Assembly: GCF_027913215.1 (NCBI RefSeq)
Contig: NZ_CP115784.1
Coordinates: 1,302,001 to 1,366,000, forward strand
DNA length: 64,000 nucleotides
Direction of reading: 5' to 3'
Source of the DNA: Paracoccus aerodenitrificans
Lineage (GTDB): Bacteria; Pseudomonadota; Alphaproteobacteria; Rhodobacterales; Rhodobacteraceae
This document shows, in pieces, positions 18,346-27,606 of the stretch. A program made the position numbers and the translations under genes. The notes below the pieces were generated by a model. The model worked only from the letters and a program-made list of their open reading frames with translations. It was not told the origin of the DNA and searched no databases. Within the stretch, counting starts at the first letter, position 1. Each line of letters opens with the position of its first letter.

Positions 18346-18982
18346 AACCGGCGGTTGCTGCGGCTGCGGCATGTCGGGACGAGACATCGAGAAAACCGCC
18401 GAGATCACCGGCAGGCTCAGTGCCGAGCTTGACCGGGCGCAGAAATCGCTGTGGTTGACGGGGCGAGAGGTGGACAGCTTCGCCAGCGGGATTGGCGGCG
18501 GGCTGAGGCGAGCCTTCGACGGCGTGATGTTCGACGGCATGAAGCTGAATGACGCGCTGAAAAACGTGGCTCGCAGCATGGCGGACACGGCATATGCGAT
18601 TGCGATGAAGCCGGTCGAGCAGGCGGTTGCGGGTGCTCTGGCACGCGGGATCAATCAGGCGGTTTCTCCCTTTGCCGATGGTGCGGCGTTTTCTCAGGGC
18701 CGGGTGACCGCCTTCGCAAAAGGCGGTGTTGTCAGCCAACCGACGCATTTTCCGATGCGGGGCGGTCTGGGCCTGATGGGAGAGGCCGGACCCGAGGCGA
18801 TCATGCCGTTGCAGCGCGGTGCGGATGGGCGGCTTGGGGTTGCCGCTTCGGGTGCAGCTGCGCGGCCTGTGAATGTCAGCATCACCGTGAATACGCCGGA
18901 TGTGGCGGGGTTCGCCCGCTCTCAGAGTCAGATCGCGGCGCAGATGGGCCGCCTTCTGTCGCGCGGTCAACGCAATATGTGA
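18332..18982 (+). CDS. GTA g11, short tape measure protein
   Basis: Tail length ruler, 216 residues, very short as in other GTAs with stubby tails. It has the family core FASGIGGGLRRAFDGVMFDGMKL and a Gly/Ala-rich C-terminal half ending in FAKGGVV and GLMGEAGPEAIMPL, typical of lambda-type tape measure C-termini. An AGGAGA site seven bases before ATG 18332 supports this start, which makes the N-terminus carry GGCCGCG, an odd cysteine cluster. A start at 18371 (MSGRDIEK) would remove it. Confidence 0.88.
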   Translation: MTEYETGGCCGCGMSGRDIEKTAEITGRLSAELDRAQKSLWLTGREVDSFASGIGGGLRRAFDGVMFDGMKLNDALKNVARSMADTAYAIAMKPVEQAVAGALARGINQAVSPFADGAAFSQGRVTAFAKGGVVSQPTHFPMRGGLGLMGEAGPEAIMPLQRGADGRLGVAASGAAARPVNVSITVNTPDVAGFARSQSQIAAQMGRLLSRGQRNM

Positions 18983-18989
18983 GGCGCTC

Positions 18990-19619
18990 ATGTTTCATGA
19001 AATCAGGTTTCCGGCCAATCTCTCTTTCGGGTCGGTCGGTGGTCCCGAGCGGCGGACCGAGATCGTCACGCTGACCAACGGCTTCGAGGAACGCAACACG
19101 CCCTGGGCGCATTCCCGCCGTCATTACGATGCCGGTCTGGGTCTGCGCTCGCTGGACGATGTCGCGGCGCTGATTGCGTTTTTCGAGGCACGGGGCGGGC
19201 AGATGCACGGGTTCAGATGGAAGGACTGGGCGGATTTCAAAAGCTGTGCGCCGAGCGGCGAACCGGGGTTTCGGGATCAGCGTCTGGGGCTGGGGGACGG
19301 GCGCAGGGATGCGTTTCAGCTTGTGAAGGCATACAGCTCGGGTCCCGGCAGCTATGTCAGGCCGATCCGCAAGCCGGTGCTGGGGACGGTCCGGGCGGGC
19401 ATTGGCGGGGACAGGCTGCGTGAGGCGGTGGATTATCACGTCGATACCGCGACCGGCATTGTCACATTCGCCCGCTCTCCGGGTGAGGGGGCAGAGGTCA
19501 CGGCGGGTTTCGAATTCGACGTGCCGGTGCGCTTCGCGGCGGATCGGATCGCGGTGTCGGTGGCCTCTTTTCAGGCGGGCGAGATGCCGCAGGTTCCGGT
19601 GATCGAGGTGCGGCAATGA
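18990..19619 (+). CDS. GTA g12, distal tail protein (DUF2460)
   Basis: A 209-residue DUF2460/TIGR02217 protein forming part of the distal tail or baseplate. It begins MFHEIRFP, with the family's EERNTPWAHSRRHYDAG and FRWKDWADFKSC segments. It overlaps g13 by four bases. Confidence 0.92.
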   Translation: MFHEIRFPANLSFGSVGGPERRTEIVTLTNGFEERNTPWAHSRRHYDAGLGLRSLDDVAALIAFFEARGGQMHGFRWKDWADFKSCAPSGEPGFRDQRLGLGDGRRDAFQLVKAYSSGPGSYVRPIRKPVLGTVRAGIGGDRLREAVDYHVDTATGIVTFARSPGEGAEVTAGFEFDVPVRFAADRIAVSVASFQAGEMPQVPVIEVRQ

Positions 19620-20464
19620 CGATCACGACAATGGCGCGGGCCTGGGCGATCACGCGGCGGGACGGGCTGGTTCTGGGCTTTACCGATCACGACGATGAGC
19701 TGCGTTTCGACGGGATCGACTTCCGGCCCGATGCGGGGCTGAGCGCTTTGGCGGTCATGCAGGGTTCTGGCCTGTCGGTGGATAATACCGAAGCCGTGGG
19801 CGCGTTGTCGGACGGGGCCATTCACGAGCGCGACATTCTGGCCGGTCGCTGGGATGGTGCCGAGTTGCGGCAATGGGAGGTTGACTGGTCTGATCCGGGC
19901 AAGGCGAGGCTGGTCTTCCGGGGGCATCTGGGTGAGGTCTCGCGCTCTGGCGGTGCGTTCCGGGCCGAGCTGCGCGGTCTTTCAGAGCCGATGAACCAGT
20001 CTCATGGCCGGGTTTTTCACCCCCGTTGCGATGCGCTTCTGGGGGACGGGAGGTGCAAGCTGGATCTGGACCGTCCCGGTTTGCGCGGCACGGCGCGGAT
20101 CGAATGGATCAAGGACGGGCGCATCGGTTTGGCCGGGCTTGAGGGCTTTGAGGATCGCTGGTTCGAGCGTGGCGAATGTCTGATCCTCAGCGGTGCGGCA
20201 GAAGGTTTGTCCGCGCAGGTGAAGAATGACCGTGCCCTGCCGGGTGGCCGGCGCGAGGTGGAACTGTGGGTCGAGCCCGGCATTCCGCCTGCGGCGGGTG
20301 ATCAGGTGCGCCTGACGGCAGGCTGCGACAAGGCGGCGGCGACCTGTCTGCGGAAATTCGCGAATTTCCCCAATTTCCGTGGCTTCCCGGATCTTCCGCA
20401 GGAGGATTGGCTGATGGCTCCGGATGCAGATCGCGGGCGTGGCCATGAGGCGCATGATGACTGA
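19616..20464 (+). CDS. GTA g13, baseplate hub protein (DUF2163)
   Basis: A 282-residue TIGR02218/phage BR0599-type protein. The N-terminal domain (ITRRDGLVLGFTDHDDELRF) is followed by a C-terminal domain with conserved Cys residues (HPRCDALLGDGRCKLD and GCDKAAATCLRKFANFPNFRGFP). In the RcGTA structure the equivalent forms the hub and binds an iron-sulfur cluster through such cysteines; that part is knowledge of the family, not read here. It overlaps g14. Confidence 0.92.
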   Translation: MTITTMARAWAITRRDGLVLGFTDHDDELRFDGIDFRPDAGLSALAVMQGSGLSVDNTEAVGALSDGAIHERDILAGRWDGAELRQWEVDWSDPGKARLVFRGHLGEVSRSGGAFRAELRGLSEPMNQSHGRVFHPRCDALLGDGRCKLDLDRPGLRGTARIEWIKDGRIGLAGLEGFEDRWFERGECLILSGAAEGLSAQVKNDRALPGGRREVELWVEPGIPPAAGDQVRLTAGCDKAAATCLRKFANFPNFRGFPDLPQEDWLMAPDADRGRGHEAHDD

Positions 20465-20891
20465 GCGCGGGGTGGAAATCACTGCCATCGCGCGGAGCTG
20501 GATCGGCACATCCTATCAGCATCGCGGCTCTTGCCAGGGCGTCGGCTGCGATTGTCTTGGGCTGGTGCGTGGCATCTGGCGGGGCATTCACGGGCAAGAG
20601 CCGGGGCCGGTGCCGTTCTATACGCCCGATTGGGGCGAATATGACGGGGCCGAGCCGCTTATGGCGGCGGCGCGGCGGTATTTCCTGCCTGACGATGCAC
20701 CGCCTTTTCCGGGCCAGATCCTGCTGTTCCGAATGCGGCGCGGGGCCTGTGCCAAACATCTGGGCGTGGTGTCGGAAGGCGGTCATGCGCCGTCTTTTAT
20801 CCATGCCTACGACCCTCATGGCGTTGTCGAAAGTCCGCTTTCCGCGCCGTGGCTGAAGCGCATTGCGGCCCGGTTCCGCTTTCCCGACTAG
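20457..20891 (+). CDS. GTA g14, NlpC/P60 cell wall peptidase
   Basis: A 144-residue NlpC/P60 cysteine peptidase carried on the tail and expected to cut peptidoglycan peptides during DNA delivery. The catalytic Cys lies in GVGCDCLGLVRG and the His in KHLGVVSEGG or PSFIHAYD. Several in-frame starts exist (20445, 20454, 20457); 20457 is chosen, overlapping the g13 stop by eight bases. Confidence 0.9.
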   Translation: MTERGVEITAIARSWIGTSYQHRGSCQGVGCDCLGLVRGIWRGIHGQEPGPVPFYTPDWGEYDGAEPLMAAARRYFLPDDAPPFPGQILLFRMRRGACAKHLGVVSEGGHAPSFIHAYDPHGVVESPLSAPWLKRIAARFRFPD

Positions 20892-20903
20892 GAGGAGTTT
20901 GAA

Positions 20904-23900
20904 ATGGCGACGATCCTGCTTTCTGCCGTGGGAGCCTCGATCGGGGCGGGTTTTGGTGGCACCGTTCTGGGCCTGACCGGCGCTGCGATCGGGCGGGCCG
21001 TGGGGGCCACGATCGGCCGGGCGATAGATCAGCGTCTGCTGGGGTCCGGCTCTCAGACCGTCGAGACCGGACGGATCGACAGGCTGCGATTGCAGAGCGC
21101 GGGCGAAGGTGTGGCGATCCCGAGAGTCTGGGGGCAGATGCGTCTGCCGGGCCATGTCATCTGGGCATCGCCGCTGACCGAGACATCGTCGCGGCATGGC
21201 GGCGGCAAGGGGCGGGGACCGAAGGTCAAAGAGATTTCCTATCGGCTGAGCGTCGCGCTTGCTTTGTGCGAGGGACCCGTAGCCGGGGTCGGCAGGGTCT
21301 GGGCCGATGGCAAGGAGGTCTCTCCCGAGGATCTGAACATGCAGGTCTATACCGGCGGCGAGGACCAGTTGCCGGATCCGTGCATCAAGGCGCATCTGGG
21401 CGATGCGGCGCCATGCTATCGTGGCGTGGCCTATGTCGTGCTGGAGCAGCTTGACCTGCAACGCTGGGGCAACAGGCTGCCGCAGCTCAGCTTCGAGGTG
21501 ACCGCTCCGGCGCGGAGCGGGGGCGGTTTGTCCGGTCAGGTCCGGGCCGTGGCGATGATCCCCGCGACCGGGGAATATTCGCTGGCGACCACGCCTGTCC
21601 GCTATGATCTGGGCATGGGCGAGATCCGGCCCGCGAACAGTGCGACGGCGCTTGCCCCGACGGATTTTGCGGCTTCAATGGATATTCTGGGCCGCGAATT
21701 GCCGGATGTCGGGTCGGTTTCGCTGGTGGTGTCATGGTTCGGAGACGATCTTCGTGCGGGGCGTTGTTCCTTGCGTCCCAAGGTTGAGGATGCGTCGCGG
21801 GACGGGGACAGCATGCCGTGGCGCTCGGGCGGGATCGCGCGGGATCAGGCGCAGGAGGTCGCGCGGCATGAGGGGCGGCCGCTCTATGGCGGCACCCCGG
21901 CCGATGGCGCGGTGCTTGAGGCGCTGAGGGCGATTTCGGCATCCGGGCGCAAGGCGGTGTTCTATCCGTTCATCCTGATGGAGCAGCTTGCCGGAAACGC
22001 GCTGCCCGATCCGTGGAGCGATGCGGATGATCAGCCTGTCATGCCCTGGCGCGGGCGGATCACTGCCGAGATTGCTCCGGGGCGCGAGGGCAGTCCCGAT
22101 GGCACTGCCGCGAACAGCGAGGCGGTCCGGCGGTTTTTCGGCTCTGCGCAGGCGGATGATTTTGCGGTGGTCGAAGGCCGGATCGTTTATGGCGGGCCGG
22201 ATGAGTGGTCCTATCGCCGTTTCATCCTGCATTATGCGCATCTGTGCAAACAGGCAGGCGGCGTGGATGCGTTCCTGATCGGGTCCGAGATGCGCGGCCT
22301 GACGCAGCTTCGCGGGCCGGGGGATCATTTCCCGGCGGTCGAGGAATTGCGCCGTCTGGCTGCCGATATCCGCGCGATTTTGGGACCGGATGTGAAGCTG
22401 AGCTATGCGGCGGACTGGTCGGAATATTTCGGCTATCACTCCGGCGGCGGCGAGGTTTTCTATCATCTCGATCCGCTCTGGTCGGACAGGAATATCGATT
22501 TCGTCGGCATAGATAACTATATGCCGCTGTCTGACTGGCGCGATGGGGAGGATCACGCGGATGCTTCATGGCGGCGGATCGACGCGCCGGGCTATCTGGA
22601 AGCGAATATTGCCGGGGGAGAGGGGTATGACTGGTATTATGCCGATCCCGCGCATCGCGATGCCCAGATCCGCACGCCGATCAGCGACGGGGCGTATGGC
22701 GAACCCTGGATCTGGCGTTACAAGGATCTGATGAACTGGTGGAGCAGGCCCCATCATGAGCGGATCGGGGGGCAGCGCATGGCCGTTCCGACCGGCTGGA
22801 AGCCGCGTTCCAAGCCGATCTGGTTCACGGAAATGGGCTGCGCTGCCCTGGATAAGGGGACGAACCAGCCGAATAAGTTTCTGGACATCATGAGTTCGGA
22901 ATCGAGCCTGCCGCATTATTCCTCGGGGCGGCGGGACGATGCCGTGCAGGCGGCCTATGTCGCGGCGATGATGCGATATTGGGGCGATGCGGCCAATAAT
23001 CCGCAGGGCAGCTATGGCGGGCCGATGGTCGATCTGTCCCGCGCTCATGTCTGGTGCTGGGATGCGCGGCCCTATCCGGCATTTCCGGGCCGCACCGATC
23101 TGTGGTCGGACGGACCCGCATGGGAGCGCGGTCACTGGCTGAACGGGCGGGCCGGAGCCTGTGCGCTGTCCTCGGTCGTGGCGGATATCTGTCATGAGGC
23201 AGGTGTGACGAATATCGACGTGTCCGGCCTGTCGGGCGTGGTGCGCGGCTTTGTCGTCGGTGGCAATGAAACGGCCCGGGCGCGTCTTCAGCCGCTGATG
23301 CTGGCATATGGGTTTGACGCGGTCGAGCGTGACGGGGTGCTGCGCTTTGTCATGCGCGATGGCCGGATCAGTGCTGCGCTGAGCGAAGACGAGCTGGCCG
23401 AAATGGAAAATGCCGCGCATGAAACAGCCCGCGCCTCGGAGGCCGAGATGGTCGGGCGGGTTCGTCTGACGCATCTGGCGGTCGGCGATGCCTATGCGGC
23501 GTCCACGGTAGAGGCGGCCTTGCCGGGCGATGCCTCGCCTGCCGTGTCGGACAGTGAGTTTCCGCTGCTGATGACCTCGGGCGAGGCGCGGGCGATTGCC
23601 GAACGCTGGCTTGCCGAGGCGCAGATCAGCCGCGAAACGATCCGGTTCTGCCTGCCGCCCTCTTTGGGCGGGCTTGGTCCGGGGGATGTAGTGTCGCTGA
23701 AGCGCCGTCAGGATGAGACCGCCAGACGCTGGCGGATCGACCGGGTCGAGCGGGCCGGAGCGATCACCGTCGATGCCGTGCTGACCGAGCCGGGAAGCTA
23801 TCGCCCCGCTGATTCGCAGGGTGAAGGGCTGATCGTGCCGCGATACCGCCCGCCGATGCCGGTCTGGCCGGTTTTCATGGATCTGCCGCTGATGCGCGGC

Positions 23901-24773
23901 AATGAGATCCCGCATGCGCCGCATCTGGCCGTGTCCGCCTTGCCCTGGCCGGGGTCGGTGGCGGTGTATGGGTCGGTCTCGGAGGATGGCGGGTTCGCGC
24001 TGAACACGACGCTGCGGCAGGGCGCGGTGATCGGACGGACGCTGAACCCGCTGCGCCGGGCGCGGGCCGGGCTGATCGACCGGGGCGAGGGGCTTGTCGT
24101 GCGGTTGGCCTCGGGCCGGTTCGGGGATGTGTCGATGGCAGCGCTGTTGCAGGGGGCGAATGCGATTGCCATTGGCGATGGCTCGCCCGACGGTTGGGAG
24201 ATCCTGCAATTCGGCCGTGCCGTGCCGGTGCCGGGTCTCCGCAATGGCTGGTCGCTGGAAGAACGGCTGCGCGGTCAGTTTGGCACCGATGCGCTGATGC
24301 CGGAGATCTGGCCCGAAAACTCGGTCGTCGTGCTGCTGAATACGGCGCTGCAACAGCCCGAGCTGGAGCCCGAGGCGCTTGGGCAGGTCCGTTACTGGCG
24401 GATCGGCCCGGCGCAGCGTGCTCCGGACGATAGCAGTTTCCGCCTGCGTCAGACGCGGATTGCGGGGGCGGGGCTGCGTCCCCTGTCGCCCTGCCATATG
24501 CGGCTGGAGGGGAACCGGCTGAGCTGGATACGGCGGACGCGGAAATCCGGCGATCGCTGGGATCTGCGCGAGGTGCCGCTTGCCGAGACGCGGGAGGCCT
24601 ATCTGATCCGCGCCGAGACCGGCGGCGAGATGCAGGAATTCGAGACGCGGGACCCGTTTCTGAGCCTGCCCGATGATCTGGCGCAGGCCGCAGGGCAGGG
24701 GCAGTTGACGCTTCATGTCGCCCAGATCTCGGATGATTACGGACCCGGACCTTTCACCACCAGGAGCTTCTGA
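20904..24773 (+). CDS. GTA g15, megatron tail tip protein with TIM-barrel domain
   Basis: A 1289-residue protein, the largest GTA component, forming the tail tip that contacts and penetrates the recipient envelope. The N-terminus has a Gly/Ala-rich hydrophobic stretch (GASIGAGFGGTVLGLTGAA). The middle (about residues 430-730) is the GTA glycoside hydrolase-like TIM barrel, with YAADWSEYFGYH and KPIWFTEMGCAALDKGTNQ; the Glu in FTEMG is where a glycosidase nucleophile would be. The C-terminal third is a beta-rich phage tail domain. An AGGAGGAG site precedes the start. It overlaps the DUF2793 gene by one base. Confidence 0.95.
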   Translation: MATILLSAVGASIGAGFGGTVLGLTGAAIGRAVGATIGRAIDQRLLGSGSQTVETGRIDRLRLQSAGEGVAIPRVWGQMRLPGHVIWASPLTETSSRHGGGKGRGPKVKEISYRLSVALALCEGPVAGVGRVWADGKEVSPEDLNMQVYTGGEDQLPDPCIKAHLGDAAPCYRGVAYVVLEQLDLQRWGNRLPQLSFEVTAPARSGGGLSGQVRAVAMIPATGEYSLATTPVRYDLGMGEIRPANSATALAPTDFAASMDILGRELPDVGSVSLVVSWFGDDLRAGRCSLRPKVEDASRDGDSMPWRSGGIARDQAQEVARHEGRPLYGGTPADGAVLEALRAISASGRKAVFYPFILMEQLAGNALPDPWSDADDQPVMPWRGRITAEIAPGREGSPDGTAANSEAVRRFFGSAQADDFAVVEGRIVYGGPDEWSYRRFILHYAHLCKQAGGVDAFLIGSEMRGLTQLRGPGDHFPAVEELRRLAADIRAILGPDVKLSYAADWSEYFGYHSGGGEVFYHLDPLWSDRNIDFVGIDNYMPLSDWRDGEDHADASWRRIDAPGYLEANIAGGEGYDWYYADPAHRDAQIRTPISDGAYGEPWIWRYKDLMNWWSRPHHERIGGQRMAVPTGWKPRSKPIWFTEMGCAALDKGTNQPNKFLDIMSSESSLPHYSSGRRDDAVQAAYVAAMMRYWGDAANNPQGSYGGPMVDLSRAHVWCWDARPYPAFPGRTDLWSDGPAWERGHWLNGRAGACALSSVVADICHEAGVTNIDVSGLSGVVRGFVVGGNETARARLQPLMLAYGFDAVERDGVLRFVMRDGRISAALSEDELAEMENAAHETARASEAEMVGRVRLTHLAVGDAYAASTVEAALPGDASPAVSDSEFPLLMTSGEARAIAERWLAEAQISRETIRFCLPPSLGGLGPGDVVSLKRRQDETARRWRIDRVERAGAITVDAVLTEPGSYRPADSQGEGLIVPRYRPPMPVWPVFMDLPLMRGNEIPHAPHLAVSALPWPGSVAVYGSVSEDGGFALNTTLRQGAVIGRTLNPLRRARAGLIDRGEGLVVRLASGRFGDVSMAALLQGANAIAIGDGSPDGWEILQFGRAVPVPGLRNGWSLEERLRGQFGTDALMPEIWPENSVVVLLNTALQQPELEPEALGQVRYWRIGPAQRAPDDSSFRLRQTRIAGAGLRPLSPCHMRLEGNRLSWIRRTRKSGDRWDLREVPLAETREAYLIRAETGGEMQEFETRDPFLSLPDDLAQAAGQGQLTLHVAQISDDYGPGPFTTRSF

Positions 24774-25486
24774 TGACTGATCATGCAACTTCCCGTTTCT
24801 CGCTGCCGCTTGTTCAGGCGTCTCAGGCGCAGAAACATGTGACGGTGAATGAATCGCTGGCCCGGCTGGACGGGCTGGTGAATCTGGTTCTGAACAGCGT
24901 GACGCAGCATGAGCCTCCGCTGACCGCCGCAGAGGGGGCCTGTTTCGCGGTTCCGCCGGGCGCATCGGGTGCCTGGGCGGGGCAGGAGGGGCGCATTGCG
25001 ATTGCCTCGAATGGCGGTTGGGTCTTCGTTGCGGCACAGGCCGGGATGCGTGGCTTCATCGCCGATCAGGGGGTGCAGGCGATCCATGACGGCAGTGATT
25101 GGGTGCCGGGTGCGCTGACGCTTGGACTGTATGGCTCGGCCCTTGCGGCGCGGATGGCGGAAACCGAGATCGCGATTTCAGCGGGCGGGGCTGTCGTGAC
25201 CGATCTTCTGATCCCGAATGCCGCAATGGTGATCGGCGCGACGGCGCGGGTGACCGAGGAAATCACCGGCTCGCTGGAAAGCTGGCGCATGGGGACAGAG
25301 GGGGCAACCGACCGTTTCGGGTCGTTGCTTGGCACTGGCGCCGGAAGCTGGGCGCGGGGCATGCTGTCCCAGCCGGTGACCTATTGGCAGCCCTCGCCGG
25401 TCATCCTGACGGCGACGGGCGGGATGTTCACGGGCGGGCGTGTGCGCATTGCGGTTCACTGGCTGGAGCTGACCTTGCCGTCATGA
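24773..25486 (+). CDS. DUF2793 protein, GTA-associated fibre or spike candidate
   Basis: A 237-residue DUF2793 protein. The family opening TSRFSLPLVQASQAQKHVT (about residues 6-24) and the following NESLARLDGLVNL are clear, and the beta-rich C-terminal half has repeated GxxxARM and VVTDLLIPNA-like strands. It is joined to g15 by a one-base overlap. DUF2793 occurs in phage and GTA surface proteins, including head-spike genes encoded elsewhere in R. capsulatus as I recall, so a receptor- or capsule-binding accessory is plausible. This is inference. Confidence 0.8.
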   Translation: MTDHATSRFSLPLVQASQAQKHVTVNESLARLDGLVNLVLNSVTQHEPPLTAAEGACFAVPPGASGAWAGQEGRIAIASNGGWVFVAAQAGMRGFIADQGVQAIHDGSDWVPGALTLGLYGSALAARMAETEIAISAGGAVVTDLLIPNAAMVIGATARVTEEITGSLESWRMGTEGATDRFGSLLGTGAGSWARGMLSQPVTYWQPSPVILTATGGMFTGGRVRIAVHWLELTLPS

Positions 25487-25539
25487 CGGGTTTTCAGTAT
25501 CGCGGCTTTCGGTTAGCTTTCCCGGCAAAGGAGACCGCC

Positions 25540-26385
25540 ATGAACAGCCCCGCGAAAACCCAGAGAGACGCTGCGACGCCGCTGTCAGGGGTGGCGTTGT
25601 GGCACCAGATCTGTTCCGAGGCGCGGAACGCCGTCACGCAGGAGCCCTTGCTAGGGGCTTTGGTTCATGGCGGGCTGCTGCATCACGACAATTTGCAATC
25701 GGCTCTGGCCTATCGCTTTGCGCTGAAGCTGCAATCCGGTGAAATGTCAGAGCAATTGCTGCGTGAACTGGCCGATTCCGCCTATGCGCAGCGTCCCGAG
25801 CTGGTCGCCGATGCCGAAGCCGATCTTCGCGCGGTGTATGAGCGCGATCCGGCGACGCATCGGCTGATCCAGCCTCTGCTGTTCTTCAAGGGGTTTCAGG
25901 CGTTGCAGGCCTATCGGATCGGGCATTGGCTTTATTCCGAGGGGCGCAGGGATATGGCCTATTTCGTGCAGATGCGCTGTTCAGAGGCTTTTGGCGTGGA
26001 TATTCACCCCGCTGCCCGTGTCGGGGGTGGGGTGATGATCGACCATGCCCACTCGATTGTGATCGGTGAAACGGCTGTGGTCGGAGAAAATGTCTCGATG
26101 CTGCATTCCGTCACGCTTGGCGGCACCGGCAAGGCGGATGGCGACCGGCACCCGAAGATCGGGGATAATGTGCTGATCGGTGCGGGAGCGAAGGTTCTGG
26201 GGAATATCTCGGTCGGGCGCGGCAGCCGGATCGCGGCGGGATCGGTGGTGCTGCATGATGTGCCGCCCTGCAAGACCGTTGCCGGCGTGCCCGCGCAGAT
26301 CGTCGGCGATGCCGGTTGCACCGATCCGGCATTCGCGATGGATCACCTGATTCAGGTCACCGGAGCCGAGGAAAAGGACGGTTAA
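25540..26385 (+). CDS. cysE: Serine O-acetyltransferase
   Basis: Makes O-acetylserine from serine and acetyl-CoA, the first step of cysteine synthesis. 281 residues: an N-terminal helical SATase domain, then the left-handed beta-helix hexapeptide repeats with FGVDIHPAARVGGGVMIDHAHSIVIGET and SVTLGGTGKADGDRHPKIGDNVLIGAGA, containing the catalytic Asp/His pair. ATG 25540 follows AAAGGAG. It is a usual right-hand neighbour of the GTA cluster in relatives. Its stop overlaps the convergent cobB stop by two bases. Confidence 0.95.
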   Translation: MNSPAKTQRDAATPLSGVALWHQICSEARNAVTQEPLLGALVHGGLLHHDNLQSALAYRFALKLQSGEMSEQLLRELADSAYAQRPELVADAEADLRAVYERDPATHRLIQPLLFFKGFQALQAYRIGHWLYSEGRRDMAYFVQMRCSEAFGVDIHPAARVGGGVMIDHAHSIVIGETAVVGENVSMLHSVTLGGTGKADGDRHPKIGDNVLIGAGAKVLGNISVGRGSRIAAGSVVLHDVPPCKTVAGVPAQIVGDAGCTDPAFAMDHLIQVTGAEEKDG

Positions 26386-27056
26386 AGCCCCAACACCCAG
26401 TCCGGCACGATCTTCGTGGCCGGGCCGGTGATATGTTCGTGGAAATCGCGGCTGACCGAGGAACGGTCCAGATTAAGCTCGACGCAATGGGCATTGTATT
26501 GCCGTGCAAGCTGGACGAAACCGGCGGCGGGATAGACATTCCCCGATGTGCCGATTGCCGCGAACAGATCGGCGCGTTCCAGTTCGGCGGAAATCTGGTC
26601 CATGTGATAGGGCATTTCCCCGAACCAGACGATATCGGGGCGTGCCGTCTTCCTGCCGCAGGACGGGCAGGGCGTGTTCACATCTATTTCCATCGGGCTT
26701 GGCCAGCGGTGATCGCATGCGGCGCAGAGTGCCCGGTTCACCTCTCCGTGCATGTGGATCACCGAGGGCGATCCTCCGCGTTCGTGCAGATCGTCCACAT
26801 TCTGCGTGACAAGTGTCAGATCGTGTTCCTGCGCCAGATCGGCCAAGGCGCGATGCGCGGCGTTTGGCTGTGCCGCTGCGACGGCGCTGCGTCTGGCGTT
26901 ATAGAAACGATGGACCAGCACCGGATCGCGGGCATAGGCCTGGGGCGTGGCGACGTCCTCGACATGGTGATCTTCCCACAAACCGTCTTCGGCGCGGAAG
27001 GTTCGCAGACCGCTTTCGGCGGAAATCCCGGCCCCAGTCAGGACGACGATACGCAT
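26382..27056 (-). CDS. cobB: NAD-dependent protein deacylase, CobB-type sirtuin
   Basis: A 224-residue sirtuin that removes acyl groups from lysines using NAD. It has GAGISAESGLRTFR (8-21), TQNVDDLHERGG, the catalytic His in IHMHGE, and a four-Cys zinc site (CAACDH and CPSCGR). Y52-x-x-R55 (RFYNARR) is the class III motif for succinyl/malonyl lysine, so desuccinylase activity is likely. The start 27056 lies one base after the stop of the upstream small exported protein, so the two are co-transcribed. Longer in-frame starts run through that upstream gene and are rejected. Confidence 0.9.
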   Translation of the reverse strand: MRIVVLTGAGISAESGLRTFRAEDGLWEDHHVEDVATPQAYARDPVLVHRFYNARRSAVAAAQPNAAHRALADLAQEHDLTLVTQNVDDLHERGGSPSVIHMHGEVNRALCAACDHRWPSPMEIDVNTPCPSCGRKTARPDIVWFGEMPYHMDQISAELERADLFAAIGTSGNVYPAAGFVQLARQYNAHCVELNLDRSSVSRDFHEHITGPATKIVPDWVLGL

Positions 27057-27057
27057 A

Positions 27058-27357
27058 TCAGCGGCAATACACCTCTGCCGCGCCGGCGAAGCGCTTGTAG
27101 CGGGCCCAGAATGCGTTGTCGCGGTCGCTTTTCGACATGCGCACGACCTGAGCCTCATGCGGGTCGCGGAAGAAGCGGGCCGCGCGGCGCTGATCGGAGC
27201 GCGACAGCATCTGGTCGGCGACTTGCTGGGCGCAGCCGCATAGCGCTGCTTGCCGCGCACCACGCTCTGAACGGACGCAGGCGCTGTCAATCGGGCCAGC
27301 CATTGCAAGCGGCGTGGTCAGAACGACCGCAGCAGCGGCAATAAGAATGCGATTCAT
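27058..27357 (-). CDS. Small exported protein of unknown function
   Basis: A 99-residue protein with a clear signal peptide (MNRILIAAAAVVLTTPLAMAG) and a mature part with three or four cysteines (DSACVRSERGARQAALCGCAQQV, C-terminal VYCR). Similar proteins in this family of bacteria are, as I recall, named arginine transporter in databases. Nothing in the sequence supports transport, because there are no membrane segments after the signal. It precedes cobB with one base between them. Start 27357 is chosen for the signal peptide; a longer frame to 27435 is not coding-like. Confidence 0.8.
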   Translation of the reverse strand: MNRILIAAAAVVLTTPLAMAGPIDSACVRSERGARQAALCGCAQQVADQMLSRSDQRRAARFFRDPHEAQVVRMSKSDRDNAFWARYKRFAGAAEVYCR

Positions 27358-27606
27358 CTCTGTCTCCTCGGGTCTGCCTGAGTGCCTTGTCGGCTTGTTG
27401 GAGGCGGTGGAATGCACACACCGCTCGGTGCGCACAGACTAGCAAGAATGCGGCTTTTGCTCAATCTTCGTCTGGGCGAAGGGATGGCCGGGTTTCCGGC
27501 GCTGCGCCCTATATGTTGTGGCATGCCTCATGTGCTGCGGGGGCACAGTGCGAATCACCCGATTGCGCGGGCATCGTCCGGGGCGCCGTCATGGCGCGGA
27601 CCCGCA

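Noticed and set aside
22566..25037. 823-residue minus-strand frame opposite g15
   Set aside because: Shadow of the g15 coding sequence, with no recognisable domain.
10417..25539. Prophage attachment sites or integrase around the GTA
   Set aside because: No integrase gene and no flanking direct repeat were seen; the cluster is flanked by ordinary host genes, as expected for a domesticated GTA.
26316..27344. 342-residue plus-strand frame opposite the sirtuin
   Set aside because: The minus strand encodes a complete sirtuin with all motifs; the plus frame has none.
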